DNA of 64,000 nt from Piezodorus guildinii (Eukaryota > Arthropoda > Insecta > Hemiptera > Pentatomidae), in NCBI GenBank assembly GCA_023052935.1, contig CM041294.1, positions 104,564,116 to 104,628,115 of the forward strand. Reading direction: 5' to 3'. The number at the start of each line of letters is the position of its first letter. Position 1 is the first letter of the stretch. Made by a program: the position numbers and the translations under genes. This document shows, piece by piece, positions 11,740 through 23,466 of this stretch. The notes beneath the pieces were generated by a model. It was not told where the DNA came from. It worked only from the letters and a program-made list of their open reading frames with translations, and made no database searches.

Positions 11740-12557
11740 CTGAACAAGAAAAGAGAACTTGACGAACCGACAGACACGATGACCACCATACCCAGGTTTT
11801 ACAATTTCCTTTATATCAGAATAGACATAAAAACTAATAGATTTTTTTTTTACTTTCACTTACTGTATACTAACCGACACTTGAGTAACTTAAGTAAAAA
11901 TAACCGATAAAAGTGAAACAGACCCCCCAAATTAGGTACCTTCTCCACGTTTGGTTATGTTTCAAAACTAATAAACATTGATTAATTAAATAAAAATTTA
12001 TTGTTATATATTTACTTAAAATTCATGATCTCAACAATCACAACTAACCTACGAAATCCTTACATATCTTAACTTATCAAACGAACGTGGCATTTTAAGT
12101 GTCAATTGATATGTTTTCAATAGTATAGAAAGAAAAAAAAATCTCTTTAAATGAAAGCCTTTCACGGTATTCACTGCATAACCTCGAGTAGGCGGGAATG
12201 GAGATCGTTCCATATGTAATCTCAATACAACCAAAACTTGGAACAATAACTCCTCCTTTGTCGGATTTATTATTCAGGAGGGAGCATTCTCAAAGGACTT
12301 TTTTCCCTGTAGAAGGAATATCTTCTAACACCCTTATGAATGGCCAACACGGCTGTATGTATTTTTTGAGTACTAAAGTGTTGTTATTCAGTATAACTGT
12401 AGTGTGGAAATTAATACAGTTTTAATTTATTATTTTTAAATATGAACCTTTATAATTAACTAAAAAAAAAATAAATAAAATAACCCCGCTTAAAATTTGA
12501 GAGCTAACGTTTCAAGATACGTAGAATCCGAATAACCAATATGAAAAATCAGTTTGT
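11740..12557. other. Unassigned DNA
   Basis: A moderately GC-rich block lies at about 12180-12340 with short open frames on both strands and no recognisable protein. Otherwise AT-rich and featureless. Confidence 0.4.
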
Positions 12558-12965
12558 CCGATGGAGCCGTCCGCCGTCCGTGGCTTTCTCTGAAACTACT
12601 AAACTAATTGTTTTCAAATTCGGCACAAAAATACAGGAACATCCACCGATAATCCCAACGACTATATGCTATCAGCCAATTATTTTTAAAATGGGGTCGA
12701 TTAAAAATGATTTCATTCAATAAAACTGAGTTATTTTTTAACATAGAGAAAATGTTATGAGAGTTTTCTAACCAAGAAACCGCGAACAATTATAAAAAAG
12801 TTTAATTTTTATCAATAATATTCCTATAAATCAGTAATTTTTTTTTAAATTAGAGAAAAAATGTAGTGATTTTTAGGATCAGGACACCGCGACGAACAAT
12901 AAAAAATTGAAATTTTGCCTATATGTACGCGTTATTGTAACTCCGTTATTTTCGAAGTTAATACC
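12558..12965 (+). repeat. Family E repeat, copy E1 (degenerate internal tandem units)
   Basis: Shares a head (GTCCGTGGCTTTCTCTGAAAC here) with the copy at 30878. It then has degenerate units of about 105-110 bp, each with a phrase like CTCNGTTATTTTT, then ATAGAGAAAA, then a GAATCA-GAAACCGCGA-like phrase, at about 12727, 12832 and 12942. No protein is recognised. Confidence 0.65.
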
Positions 12966-13819
12966 AAAAATTGAATTAGGTTAAGAAATACCAGTGATAT
13001 AGCAGTGTTGATAGACCACTATCCATTAAATTATTCATTACTTTTTATATTAGTAAACTGCAATATAAATAAAATAAATATACCCTAAAATAGTTATTTG
13101 GAAATAATAAAACATTTTTCATAATTTGTATCGTTTTACTGTCAATGCAATTTATAGATTTTTTATTTATTTGTCAATTCCTCGCTTGTAATCAGTCCCA
13201 TGTTCTCCATCTTAAACTATTGGTTTTATACTGGACGTATCTAAGGAAGGATCAAGCAGTTGAAATTTTGGGACTTTTCGAAATGTAATTCCTACAAAAT
13301 ACTTATCAGGTTTTTTACAAAACAATATAAAAATTATAAGACTTTAATTATAAAAGATATAATTTTTTTCTCGTATTTTATAAATGTATTTTCGTAGGTA
13401 TGTATTTCTCGGGAATTCATCAGTTATTTAGATATTGTGAATTTGATCTATTCATAACTTAATAAAGTCCTGCTCTAATTTATCTTGATATTGTGATAAT
13501 ATATATACTTATAAAATTCCCTCGTCCGATTTCTTCTAAACTTCGTAACTGATTTCTCGAGTCACTAAACTGCTCTTAGATCAAAAACTATTTCAATTTA
13601 ACCACTTTTTTGCACGATCATCTTGTGTACTATGTGACACACTTAGGAGACTCCGATCAACTCCCGTGAGGAGTGATGACCTTAACCAACCACTAGCCAT
13701 CCAGCCAACTAATCTTAGCCCCAACAAGAAAACATAATTAAAACATATAACATATTAAAAAAAAATATCTATAAGGTTTTTTAATTAATATGTATTATAA
13801 TTAACTTTTTCAAGCATAT
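12966..13819. other. AT-rich DNA, nothing assignable
   Basis: No feature that I can support. Poly-A at 13820-13832 marks the edge of the next SINE. Confidence 0.4.
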
Positions 13820-14157
13820 AAAAAAAAAAAAAACTCTACCTCTAGTACCTCTAAAGAGTCTTGGGCTCAGAACAAATATAGAGATGCATATTGTTTCTAG
13901 CCCAATCTACGAGGTGATTAGGCAGAAATAACACTCAGCTCCTAAATTTTATCCCTATTTTCTGGATAAAACCATAACAAATAACAATAACAACTACTTC
14001 ATAGTGGCTGGATGTGCCCTAGGAGACTCTCTGTACCTCAGGGCCGATCAACGCCTGAAACAACAGAATAAATAATAGTCGGGATTCGGAACCGGAACCA
14101 GGAAGATAGTAGATTAGTGTACTATCCTATTCTATCTACTATGAAATGCCGCTCCTT
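13820..14157 (-). mobile_element. tRNA-derived SINE, family 1 (copy S1d, nearly full length, diverged)
   Basis: The minus-strand head (GGAGCGGCATTTCATAGTAG) is a decayed tRNA-like region. The middle (CAGGCGTTGATCGGCCCTGAG, GGGCACATCC) and the distal part (block at 13840-13925 matching the 'aagagttttgggttcagtac' region of the 47574 copy in reverse) complete the family order. The T-rich tail appears as the A run 13820-13832. Boxes A and B are damaged, so it is unlikely to be transcribed by Pol III. Confidence 0.75.
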
Positions 14158-14599
14158 TATGATATAATATAAATAAATAACTGAAAATGGAATCGTTGAA
14201 ATCCCCGTGGCAATCAACAGTTAATTAAGTTGAGAGTACTAATTGCCGCGAACAGTACTTCTTGGAAAGCAAGATCCCAATTATCATGCAATTCGTAATA
14301 TTTAAGTCGTGTGCTTTCATTTTATTCTTAGGCCTTGTTTATGCTGTAAGCAATTAACAAGGAGAGTTGAGAGCAGGAGTCACTTAGAAATTATAGATTC
14401 GAGTTTTAGCTATTGAAGAGATTCGTTACTATTCAGATCTCTTTGTTAATCATTGTGATTTTAACAAACATTCAATAGAAATTACTAGTAAGTGAAAATT
14501 CATGACTTCTTTTCGGTGAAAACTAAATGAAAATAATTATAGATCTGTACAATAGCATAATCTATACTTTTTAAGTGAAGCCTACTCTTTAACCTGCTA
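14158..14599. other. Unassigned DNA upstream of the decayed RTE copy
   Basis: No open frame or repeat match that I can support. Confidence 0.4.
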
Positions 14600-15400
14600 G
14601 CTAATTGCTTGAAAATGAACAAGGCCTTAGGAATCAAGTTAGGAAACAGATGTCTGTCAGATGAGGTGTATACATTATAAGCATTATACGTGGTGATATT
14701 CGTTCTTAGCCATAGAAGATACAGCAAAGAAACTTGGGCTACACATAAATGAGGCTAAGACCAAGAGTCGAAGGAGATGGACCAGTCACCGGTACCTTTG
14801 CGGAAGTAAAGGTAAGTAGCTTTGTCTACCTTAAGTCTCAAATTAACTTCAAAAACGACATCTCTAGATACGTCAACAGTCCGATAGCAATGGCAAGACG
14901 GTGCTACTTTGGCCTTCGAGGCATTTCAGAAGCAGGTTCCCCTCTAACAAGACCAAGATCACTCCCTACAAAACCATGGTCCGCCCTTTTTTAACTTATG
15001 CATCAGAAACATGGGCCTTTAAGAAAAGAAAGACAGAATTCCGGTCTTTGAATGATCGATATTGAGAAAGATTTTTAGTCCTTTTAGAGAGGGTGAAATT
15101 TGGAGAAGGAGAAATGCAGAATTCGATAGTCTATATAAAGATATGGAACTGGCATGGTTTATTAATATGGGACGACTTCGATGGGGCGGCCATATCCTAC
15201 GTCTGGATGATTCGGCGATACCATGGAGGATGCTGTCCGGAAAGATGCGTGGGAAAATAAATGTTGTAAGCAAAATTAAAGATGGGAGGACTCAGTGACA
15301 GCGGACAGACACACTCTACTCGGAATCCGAAACTGGAGAGTTGCTGCAGCTGATCGAATGGACTGGAAAGCTCTTGGAGGAGGCCCAGTACGGGATGTAG
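14600..15400 (+). pseudogene. Decayed RTE-type LINE reverse transcriptase C-terminal part
   Basis: Fragments in all three plus frames give, in order, IEDTAKKLGLHINEAKTK, FVYLKSQINFKNDISRYV, RRCYFGLRG, TYASETWAF, FREGEIWRRRNAEF, LYKDMELAWFINMGRLRWGG and a final segment ending at TAG 15398-15400. This is the order of the RT C-terminal region and the SETW / GRLRW / GHILR tail seen in RTE-clade LINEs. It is a different family from the RTE copies at 18395 and 36357, since the sequence outside the shared motifs differs. Multiple frameshifts and stops show it is dead. The 5' boundary is approximate and no TSD was found. Confidence 0.82.
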
Positions 15401-15491
15401 CGCCATCTATTATGTATGTACATGGTAATATATTTTTAAATCATAAAAGAAGAAAATTTCAGGGACTCTAAGCAATGAGGATTGGACTCAC

Positions 15492-15816
15492 CCAGACGTG
15501 GCCTGCTGGTCGACCTCGGGCCAGGACAGCCTGCGACGACAGAAGACCAAGGGCTGCCGCTGGGGGCTAGATGGCCTCCTGAAGCTGCCCTGCCTCCGGG
15601 GGCTGCCCTGGTCGATGGTCCTTCTCCTCGAGGGCGGCGGCGGCTGGACGCGGGGGACGCCGGGCACGGAGGCCGACCGCTCCGCAGCCGCGCGGGCAGC
15701 CGCTGCCGCCTCCGCCCCGCTCTCCTTGCTCAGCGACAACCGCTTCGGCGAGAGGCTCAGGTTCGCCACCCCCGAGCTCACCATCTGTTGGAGCGAGTTG
15801 AAGAAGCTCATCTCAT
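15492..15816 (-). CDS. GC-rich host-gene exon with both splice sites (basic, Ser/Arg-rich N-terminal region)
   Basis: On the minus strand a run of T then CCAG (acceptor AG at 15818-15817) precedes, and GTGAGT (15491-15486) follows, an open 325-nt block that is far more GC-rich than anything around it. The natural reading starts at the ATG at 15811 (MSFFNSLQQMVSSGVANLS) and gives 106 codons plus two bases. It contains an alanine-rich stretch (EAAAAARAAAE), a PPPPSRRRT patch, RRQGSFRR, and a CRRRLSWPEV motif whose RRxS cores are typical PKA/CaMK phosphorylation sites. An overlapping ATGAGATGA just 5' would be a two-codon upstream ORF if this is the first coding exon. Alternatively the frame continues from an upstream exon (xAT GAG ATG). 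I do not recognise the protein. GC-rich open frames on the plus strand are shadows: they lack matching splice signals. Confidence 0.72.
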
Positions 15817-16246
15817 CTGGAAAAAAAAAACAAGTAGTCCCTCAGTGTCAGATAGCAACATGAAAAAAAAATGATAATTTAACTATGAGAATACAAAAAT
15901 ATTAAAGTAATAATTTAAAAAACGTCCTCCAGAACCTTTGAAAACAAACACTTCAATAACAGATTGATTTACTGAAGGGAACTACCAATAACATATCGTT
16001 TTATTTCCTATTTATAGATCATCACTTTCAAATCATGAACCAATCAACGATCTCTAAAGACGATCGATAGACTATAAATCCAATGCTGCAATCATGTACT
16101 GAAAATAACCTGAAGTATCTTCTAAGAATTTTTATTAAATGATATGTAAAATCTAATAAAAAAAAAATATTTTATCGGTCATAATAGAGGTTTCGATGGT
16201 CCACTTTTTAATTAAATATTTAATACATTCCTCATAAGATATGATC
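15817..16246. other. Intron-like AT-rich DNA
   Basis: Directly upstream (minus sense) of the exon at 15492-15816. It contains the T-rich acceptor tract and nothing else recognisable. Confidence 0.45.
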
Positions 16247-16258
16247 AGTTGATATTTT

Positions 16259-16771
16259 TTTTTTTTTTTTTTTTTTAATTCATTTATTGAAATTTACAAC
16301 TGTATGTTCATACATCAAGTAAATCGGCTACAATGATAATACACATGAAAAAAAACATGAAGAGAAACTGCCCATTGGCAGCACTCTAGTAGTGAATCTA
16401 CACAAGAAGGTCTCCAGGCCATCTTCTTTTCAAACGCCTCGGCGGATTGTCAGGAATTGAAGTGGAAGCAAGGATTGAAACTAGTGGATTAGAGTGGGAG
16501 TGGAGTTTTTCATGGAAGGAGTGATACCTGGTACAGGCCAAATCAGCAACATATGGAACATTAAGGTCTTTGTGGATGATTTTGTTGGTGACAAAGTAAG
16601 GAGCGTTAAGGATTTTGCGAAGGATTTTGGATTGTAAGGATTGGATACGGGAAGAGTTTGATGGTTTAGTAGAGCCCCAAAGCTCAACTCCGTAAGTCCA
16701 GATAGGCCTTATGATTGTCATGTAAATTAGTCTTTTGTAGTAAAGAGATGGGTTAGAGCGTCTGTCAAGTA
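16259..16771 (-). mobile_element. 5'-truncated Jockey-type LINE fragment with TSD
   Basis: The minus strand encodes the RT C-terminal end, open over 107 residues (16398-16721): IRPIWTYGVELWG, SKILRKILNAPYFVTNK, and PPRRLKRRWPGDLL near the stop. This is homologous to, but a different family from, the complete element at 54546-59126 (compare PIWTYGLELWG, NAPYYVSN, PPRRLKRQWPRDLL). A 3' UTR and an A tail (the T run from 16259) follow. An 11-12 bp TSD AGTTGATATTT(T) flanks it at 16247-16258 and 16772-16783. A product of target-primed reverse transcription that stopped early. Confidence 0.92.
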
Positions 16772-16783
16772 AGTTGATATTTT

Positions 16784-18344
16784 AAATGTAAATTATTTAA
16801 GTATGATGAGTGATAAATGACTGCACAGGGTGTCTATAGTATATATATATTAGATTTCAGCATAAGAAATCTGGATAATGATTTTACTAATCTACTATTC
16901 ATCTAAATTGCTGAGTTGCATTCAACAATAATGAAAATAAAGGTAAGTTGCAAATAATAATTTTAAAAAATCTCAAATTTATTAAAATTGTGTTAAAAAA
17001 TATAGCTAAAATAAACAATAATGATCTGATATAGGAATTGAATTTCCTAGTGTGATTTAATTAAAAAACAATTGAAAATATGACCTAAACAAAACAAATA
17101 TAAACAATAACGTTAATGATAAATGAGAATGAGAGTGAGATTAGCATTCAGTGTAAGGAGTTTCTTTTCAACTCCTCATCAGACTTTTTTACAGAAGTCT
17201 TTCCGACTGGCAAAACGTTATATAGGGCAAACTCATTTCTCTTTCTGGTTTAGAATCGAGGATCCTTTAAGCTGTATTTTAGCGCACCTCTTTTCTTTTT
17301 TTTTTTTTTCTACTTTCTTGTTCTAGCAGTCGTTGACATTTTTTTTAATCTCAAAATATGATAAATATCTCTAACAAAAGTTTTCACTAGGAGCATCTGA
17401 GCTTCTAGAGGTAGGTTCTAGATTCTAAATTATTAGTTACAAGTCAGTGATTATTCTCCTGTACTCCTCATATCTGTTTCTCAGAAGAAACATCTTAATA
17501 ATAAGATTTCTGCATGTTTGCTTCTTAATTGTTCGCACTCTTTGTTAGTTCAGAAGAATATGCGTGAATCATAACCAACTGCCGTTTGTTAATACTGATA
17601 TTTTAATTTATTCCGTTCCGCCACTATTAAATTAAATTAGTCATAGTATTATTTTATTTTGAAAATGAAAAAAGAACGCAAATTAATTTATATTTTTCAT
17701 ACATTTCATTGAATTCAATGCATAGAAAAATATGCATTATAATATTTATATTTCATTCAGAAATCGTACTACATCTATAAAATCAAATTCAGACTGATCT
17801 TTGCACAATTATACATAAATATAAGGTACAATGATACGATTTTATATTTATTTTGATTTTTTTTAATATATTGAAAAGTTTTATTCTCTACTCGATCCAA
17901 TTATTTTGAACTTTATAACCTAAGCCCTGTTTTGTCCGGCGCCAATTTAACCCCAATATCAGGTAGGCAATAAAGCCGAATTGTTTTTCCCAAGAGTCAG
18001 GTTGGGGTCAAGTACTGACTTCCTGACAGATGAATGAAGCTCAAAGCAAACACAATAAAATCTCAGGATGGCAGGCAAAATTCAAAATTTAAAACTTTAT
18101 CATTCTAATTCTTTACTCAAAATGATGATTATTTTAGGAATTTAAAGGTAAAATTTTGATCAAAGATTATGTGTATATTAAATAGCCATTACGTTGGTCA
18201 CGTTGTTTTAACTTTTGTTGCCACAAAAGTCTATATGCATTTTATAAATCAATCCAAAATAAATAATATTAGTTTAAAAATAATATTAAAACAATATTAG
18301 TTAAAATAAAACATTATAAAATTTTTTGGTGTGGGTAGTAAAAA
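16784..18344. other. AT-rich DNA, nothing assignable
   Basis: Scattered short open frames without recognisable content. There is a CT-rich tract at about 17288-17325. No repeat family match that I can support until 18345. Confidence 0.4.
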
Positions 18345-18394
18345 AGTTCGCTCAACTTATACATTTACGTTTTTTATCAATACTAACAAGATGA

Positions 18395-20853
18395 ATCCAA
18401 AATGAAGTTTGCACGAATATAGTAATGATAATGGGACCCGACTAATAAACTTTGCCATTTCGAAAAACCTAGTAATCAAAAGCACTACATTTAAACGTAA
18501 GGATATTCATAAGTATACGTGGACATCACCGGATGGACAAACGCGGAATCAAATCGATCATGTTTTAATACAAAACAGATGGCAAAGTAGCATAATTAAC
18601 GTGAGATCGTATCGAGGTGCAGAATGCGGTTCTGATCATGAATTAGTAATCGCGAAACTTCGACAAAAACTAAATACAAAAAAGAGAACACCGAACTATA
18701 TTCGTCCCGAGAATTTTGATTTAGTTAAATTGAACAACCTCGAAATTAGAAAACAATTCGCGATAGAAGTAAAAAATCGGTTCGAAGCTTTGGAATCTTC
18801 AGACGAGGAACACAAAGATGTAAACAAACTATAGGAAGGGATCAGGGATAATATTAAAGAGGTCGGTAATTTATGTCTTGGAAAAATCGAAAATAAAAAG
18901 AACAAACCTTGGTTCGACAGGGATTGTCAAAATATGTGCGAAAAAAGAAAAACCGCTAAACTGAATTCCTTAAATAATCCAAGCGATAATAATGTGGCTT
19001 ACTTTCGGTTAGTAAAAAACGAAACTTCAAAACTCTTAAAAAATAAGAAAAGAGAGTATCTTAAAGGCAAAATAATAGAAATAGAAAAACACAGAAACGA
19101 AAATAACGTAAGAGAGATGTACAAAGGTATAAACAAATCGCGTAAAAGATTTGAACCTTTATTGAATGCGGTTAAAGATGCAAATAACAATATAATTGCG
19201 GATCCTTCTGAGATATTAAATAAATTTAAACAACACTTTGACGGCATATTAAATACGGAAAATAATAATCAATCTCCTCTCTCTGAATATCAGAGCGCTG
19301 AACCATGGATAGACGCACCGAGTAAAGAGGAAGTCGAAATGGCGATAGGAAAATTAAAACGTTATAAGGCCGCAGGAAATGATAATATCACGAGTGAATT
19401 AATCAAGGCGTGTGGAGAAGCGGGCGTTTCCAAAATACATTTTTTAGTTAAAAAGATCTGGGAAACTGAAAAAATGCCCGAAGAATGGAAAGAATCAATA
19501 CTTATTCCGATTCACAAAAAAGGACCGAGGTCGGATTGTAACAACTATCGTGGGATCTCTCTTCTCCCAGTATGCTATAAAATATTCTCGTCAATTCTAA
19601 CTAGTCGAATAACGGAATACGCTGAGGAAATTATCGGAGATTACCAATGTGGTTTTAGGCGGAATCGCTCGACTATTGACCAAATATTTTCCTTACGTCA
19701 AATATTAGAGAAAAAATTGGAATATAACGGTGTAGTCTATCAACTTTATATCGATTTTAAAAAGGCTTATGATTCAATAGACCGTCAGAAGCTATATAAC
19801 ATCATGATTGAACAGGGAATACCTAGAAAGTTAGTAAACCTAGTAGAGATGTGTTTGTCGGAAACATTCCATAAAGTTAGAATCGGTCATAATTACTCCG
19901 AGAGATTTGAGGTGCGATCGGGTTTGAAACAGGGTGACTCCCTTTCACCTGTGTTATTTAATATAGCTTTAGAATATGTCATAGAAAAGGTGATGTGTAC
20001 CGAGAAAGGCTTAAATATGGGTGACAAGATTCCGGTTTTGGGGTATGCCGATGATCTGGTACTGCTAGGTGAAGACACGGAAACCATACAACTAAATACA
20101 AGTGTGTTAATAAAAACCGGTAAAGAAATAGGACTCGAATTAAATACCGATAAGACGGAGTATATGATCAGTAGCAGAAACGGTGTCGGATCTTGGTGAT
20201 ATTGATGTATCAGGTCATACTTTGGAACACGTAGAGAAATTCAAGTATTTAGGTTCAATTATAACTAGAAAAAATGAAATACAGGAAGAAATAAAGTCCC
20301 GGTTAAAGGTGGGAAATACGTGTTATTATTCAGTTGCTAAGTTACTTAGTTCGCGGCTTCTATCTAAAAAATTAAAGATTAGAATTTATAAAACTATTAT
20401 TCTTCCAACGGTTCTTTACGGATGTGAAACGTGGCCGCTTACTTTAAAGGATGAACAGCGGCTTAAGGTTTTCGAAAATAAGGTATTGCGTAAAATATTT
20501 GGTCCAAAGAGAGATGAGGCCACTGGGGAGTTTAGAAGGTTGCATAACGCGGAATTGCGAAGTTTGTACCCTGTGAATATAATTGAGTTGATAGCATCGC
20601 GGAGACTCAAATGGGCGCGTAAAGTTGTTGGGCTTAGTGAGGAACGGATTCCGAGAAAGTTGGTATTCGCTGAACCGACTGGTAGGCGTCCGAAAGGTAG
20701 GCCGAAGCGTCGATGGGAGGATTGCATTAAGGCTGATCTCGGGGGCTTGGGCTTGACCGGTGAACATTGGACGAGTCTATGCAGGCGAAGTTTGGTGGTA
20801 TCGGCATCGAACCTTCGGGTTCGGTAAGCCTATTATTATTATTATATTATTAT
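18395..20853 (+). mobile_element. 5'-truncated RTE-type LINE with 14-bp TSD
   Basis: Flanked by TACTAACAAGATGA at 18381-18394 and 20854-20867. Family sequence is recognisable from about 18405 to the stop at 20827, then a short tail with ATT repeats (20831-20853), the usual simple-repeat tail of RTE elements. About ten bases at the 5' junction do not match the sister copy and may be untemplated. Compared with the minus-strand copy at 36357-39253 it lacks most of the endonuclease domain. Confidence 0.94.
18405..20827 (+). pseudogene. RTE-type endonuclease (C-terminal part)/reverse transcriptase, three lesions
   Basis: Starts within the endonuclease at LHEYSNDNGTRLINFAI, continues through TWTSPDGQTRNQIDHVL and ECGSDHELV (the SDH catalytic motif), then the RT: NNYRGISLLP, YQCGFRRNRSTIDQ, LYIDFKKAYDSID, GLKQGDSLSPVLFN and LGYADDLVLL. 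The tail has YGCETWPLT and RRLKWARKVVG. Lesions: 5' truncation; TGG to TAG at 18832-18834 (LW in the sister copy); a one-base insertion near 20190 (GTCGGATC against GTCGATC) that shifts frame, so the rest reads from about 20183 to TAA at 20825-20827. Otherwise very close to the copy at 36357-39253. Confidence 0.93.
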
Positions 20854-21095
20854 TACTAACAAGATGATATGGTAATTTTTTTCGAATTTACTATATTTAA
20901 GGTACTTTATAGAAAGACAATTAAAAATATCGGCATTTAAGCCCAGTCCAACTATTTCAATCCGGATCAAACCCACAGGATTTAAAGCCTATTTAATTTT
21001 CGCATCAGTTTAGCGAGTTTAATCAAAATCGTTAGGCCCGCGTTTGAGAAAATCGCATAAAGATGCGAAATGCGTAGAAAAAAGTTACTTAACTT

Positions 21096-22816
21096 GGTTT
21101 ATTACAATCTTTGCTATAAACATAATATTTTTTATGATATTTACAACAACGGTTATTATATAAGTTTTCTCCACTTCTCCCCCTTCTACCTACAAAAACC
21201 GAAATAATAGAAATTCTTGCCACTAATTACGGGAAGCGTATTGAAGAATTTATATCAAGTTTCAGCTTATGTGATCTAAAAATGTAATCTTTGCTGGTAC
21301 AAAAAAGAAGTGTGATAGTAAACGAAACTGCTACAAGCTCCTAATCTTAAACGACATCCAATAAATAAAGAAATATACGATTTTGTCCGTGTTTATCTTT
21401 ATCTCTCTTACAGTATCCTTCTGTTTTAACAGTCCTTTTGTGCTTTTGCTAACGAATCGATTCATTATATCATTATTTAACTACGAATAAGTAGCACTTA
21501 GGCGCTTAAGTTTTTTTAAAGTAATCATTCGAATCAAGGAAGAAATATATATATATTCATATATCGTCCAATTTTCATTGATTTTTCCACTCAAAATTTT
21601 CAATTTTCATGATTTTTTATGAATTTTTGTCATAATTTTTTTTCAATGTTTACACGGAACTATCGCACAAGTGGCTGAGTGAAAAAATAATACAGATTAC
21701 ACATCTATACGATGAGTAGGAGTGATATAGATTTGATGACTGTGACTAAGCTGGTTCCTGAGATATAAAATTATGTTTGCTGTTGAAATAATGTTTTCCT
21801 TAAAAATAATTAATTTCGTCAATTTTTCGTAAATATTTATAGGACCAAAAGACAAGCATACATTAGGTTAGATGATAAAGAGGAAAAAAGGAATGATTAG
21901 AGAAGAAAAGAACAGTCCTTATTCAGGGAGATATGAAACATTGGACCGATAACTCATAGCGGTGGAATAATAATACCAACCGACTGAAGAATAAAAAGAT
22001 GAGATTTCTGCGGTTTCCATGGAAAGGATTTAATACAGAAAGATGGATAAGTAAGATTAATATAACTTACAACTCTCTTTTATGAATGAATGGGATTTTG
22101 ATGAATAACATTACATTTAATCACATGATGGGTTTGTGACCAGCAATTCAAAACCAGATATGCTCGCCTTCTCGAGCTGAATACAAGTTTTAAAATATTA
22201 AATTAATTCATAACATTCTTTACTTCTTACATTCAGGAAAGCAATATAATAGTAATACATCCATATAATATCATTTAATATTCAATACGGTAAAAACATC
22301 AATAAGTTTCAGCCTTCTACAACGAAATCAAGTAAAAGTCATGACGCTGCTGACCCATTGCGATAATCAATAAAAGAAATGATAATTGATTTCACCGTAA
22401 TAATTATTGAAATTTACTTTTTTTGTTTAACTTTAATTTTAATCACTATTTCATAAATATAAAAAGCTATCCGAAATTTAATTGCTAGAATCGTCGCGAA
22501 GGAAAAAGAACTAACCAACAAATTTCACTAAAAGAATTCAGTTTATATTATATTTTAATTAAACATAATAATATTAAACTATAATCAGAATATATAAACT
22601 GACATAAAGAATATTAAAAAGAATAGAATATTAATATTCATGGGTGATAATCGGTGCTTATTAATAAATATATATTTCAACAAAGTTTATTTTATTCTAC
22701 TTCAAAAAGTTTAAAATTTATATTATCATAAATAAATTAAAATAATCCTATGGAGTATTTCAATATTTGTCATTTTACCGTTGTTTTTTAATCACCAATG
22801 AATCAAAAACAACATG
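21096..22816. other. AT-rich DNA, nothing assignable
   Basis: No open frames or repeats that I can support. Confidence 0.4.
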
Positions 22817-22915
22817 ACAGAAGTGCTTTATTAAGTAGCAATGCAAACCAAATACATTGGGTTGCTAATTACTCCACAGTATACTTATCAATACACAATT
22901 GACTTCTTATAAATA
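22817..22915 (-). repeat. Retroelement 3'-end-like repeat, copy 1
   Basis: Similar to 32293-32390: both read GTGCTTTATT or ATGCTTTATT, then GCAATG, CCAAATACAT and GGGTT. In reverse this is an AATAAAGCA-type end, as in LINE 3' UTRs. The parent element is unknown. Confidence 0.45.
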
Positions 22916-22949
22916 TGGCATTCATTTTAACTTTTATAGTTAAAGTTTT

Positions 22950-23141
22950 AGCCGCCAGGTTTGTTCCCCAAATTGGTTAACAACATTAAAGAGGCTGGCT
23001 CTACCCCAGGAGGGTATCCATACCCTAGGATCACCCCCTACCAAATCAACAGAATAAATAATATTCTGCCACAGCTGGGATTCAAACCCAGGGCCCGGTG
23101 AATAGTAGACTAGCGCTCTATCCACTAAACCACACCGCTCC
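22950..23141 (-). mobile_element. tRNA-derived SINE, family 1 (copy S1b, 3'-truncated)
   Basis: The minus strand begins GGAGCGGTGTGGTTTAGTGG with an exact box A (TGGTTTAGTGG) and a near-consensus box B (GGTTTGAATCC). The family body follows to CCTGGCGGC and stops, lacking the distal part present at 47574-47862. No clear TSD. Confidence 0.88.
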
Positions 23142-23466
23142 TAGAATGTTGTTATAACCTATAAACTCATGAACATATGTTATTTGTAACGTTTTAATGA
23201 GTGACTCTGTGTTGACACCGTAAAGTATCATACAGCTTATATAGCTAGCTAACCATATAGTACTCAAGAGTTTAGAAACAATATTATGTATCGAATTGGA
23301 CTAAGTTCCTAAAATAAATGGAAAGTTGTTATTAATCCATAAACTAATGTGGGTATTAATTATTTCTACTTTTAGTTCATTTCGTCAAAACATGCTGTCA
23401 ACTAAATTGTAATCCCATGTCAATCAAATTAATTTTTTTAAATTTCCTTTGAATAGATCATGAGAA
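23142..23466. other. AT-rich DNA, nothing assignable
   Basis: No feature that I can support. Confidence 0.4.

Larger units (their letters stand above)
18345..21095 (-). mobile_element. Family M repeat, copy M6, split by an RTE insertion
   Basis: 18345-18394 (TTCGCTCAAC then TTTTTATCAATACTAACAAG) and 20854-21095 (TTTAAGGTACTTTA, ATCGGCATTTAAGCCC, AATCGTTAG) together reproduce the order of the M copy at 34979-35875. The sequence between them is a LINE flanked by a duplicated 14-mer of M sequence. The outer ends of this M copy are not recognisable. Confidence 0.8.

Noticed and set aside
15482..15874. Plus-strand open frames (121 and 130 codons) across the GC-rich exon
   Set aside because: GC-rich DNA is open in several frames. 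Only the minus strand has matching acceptor and donor sites at the composition boundaries.
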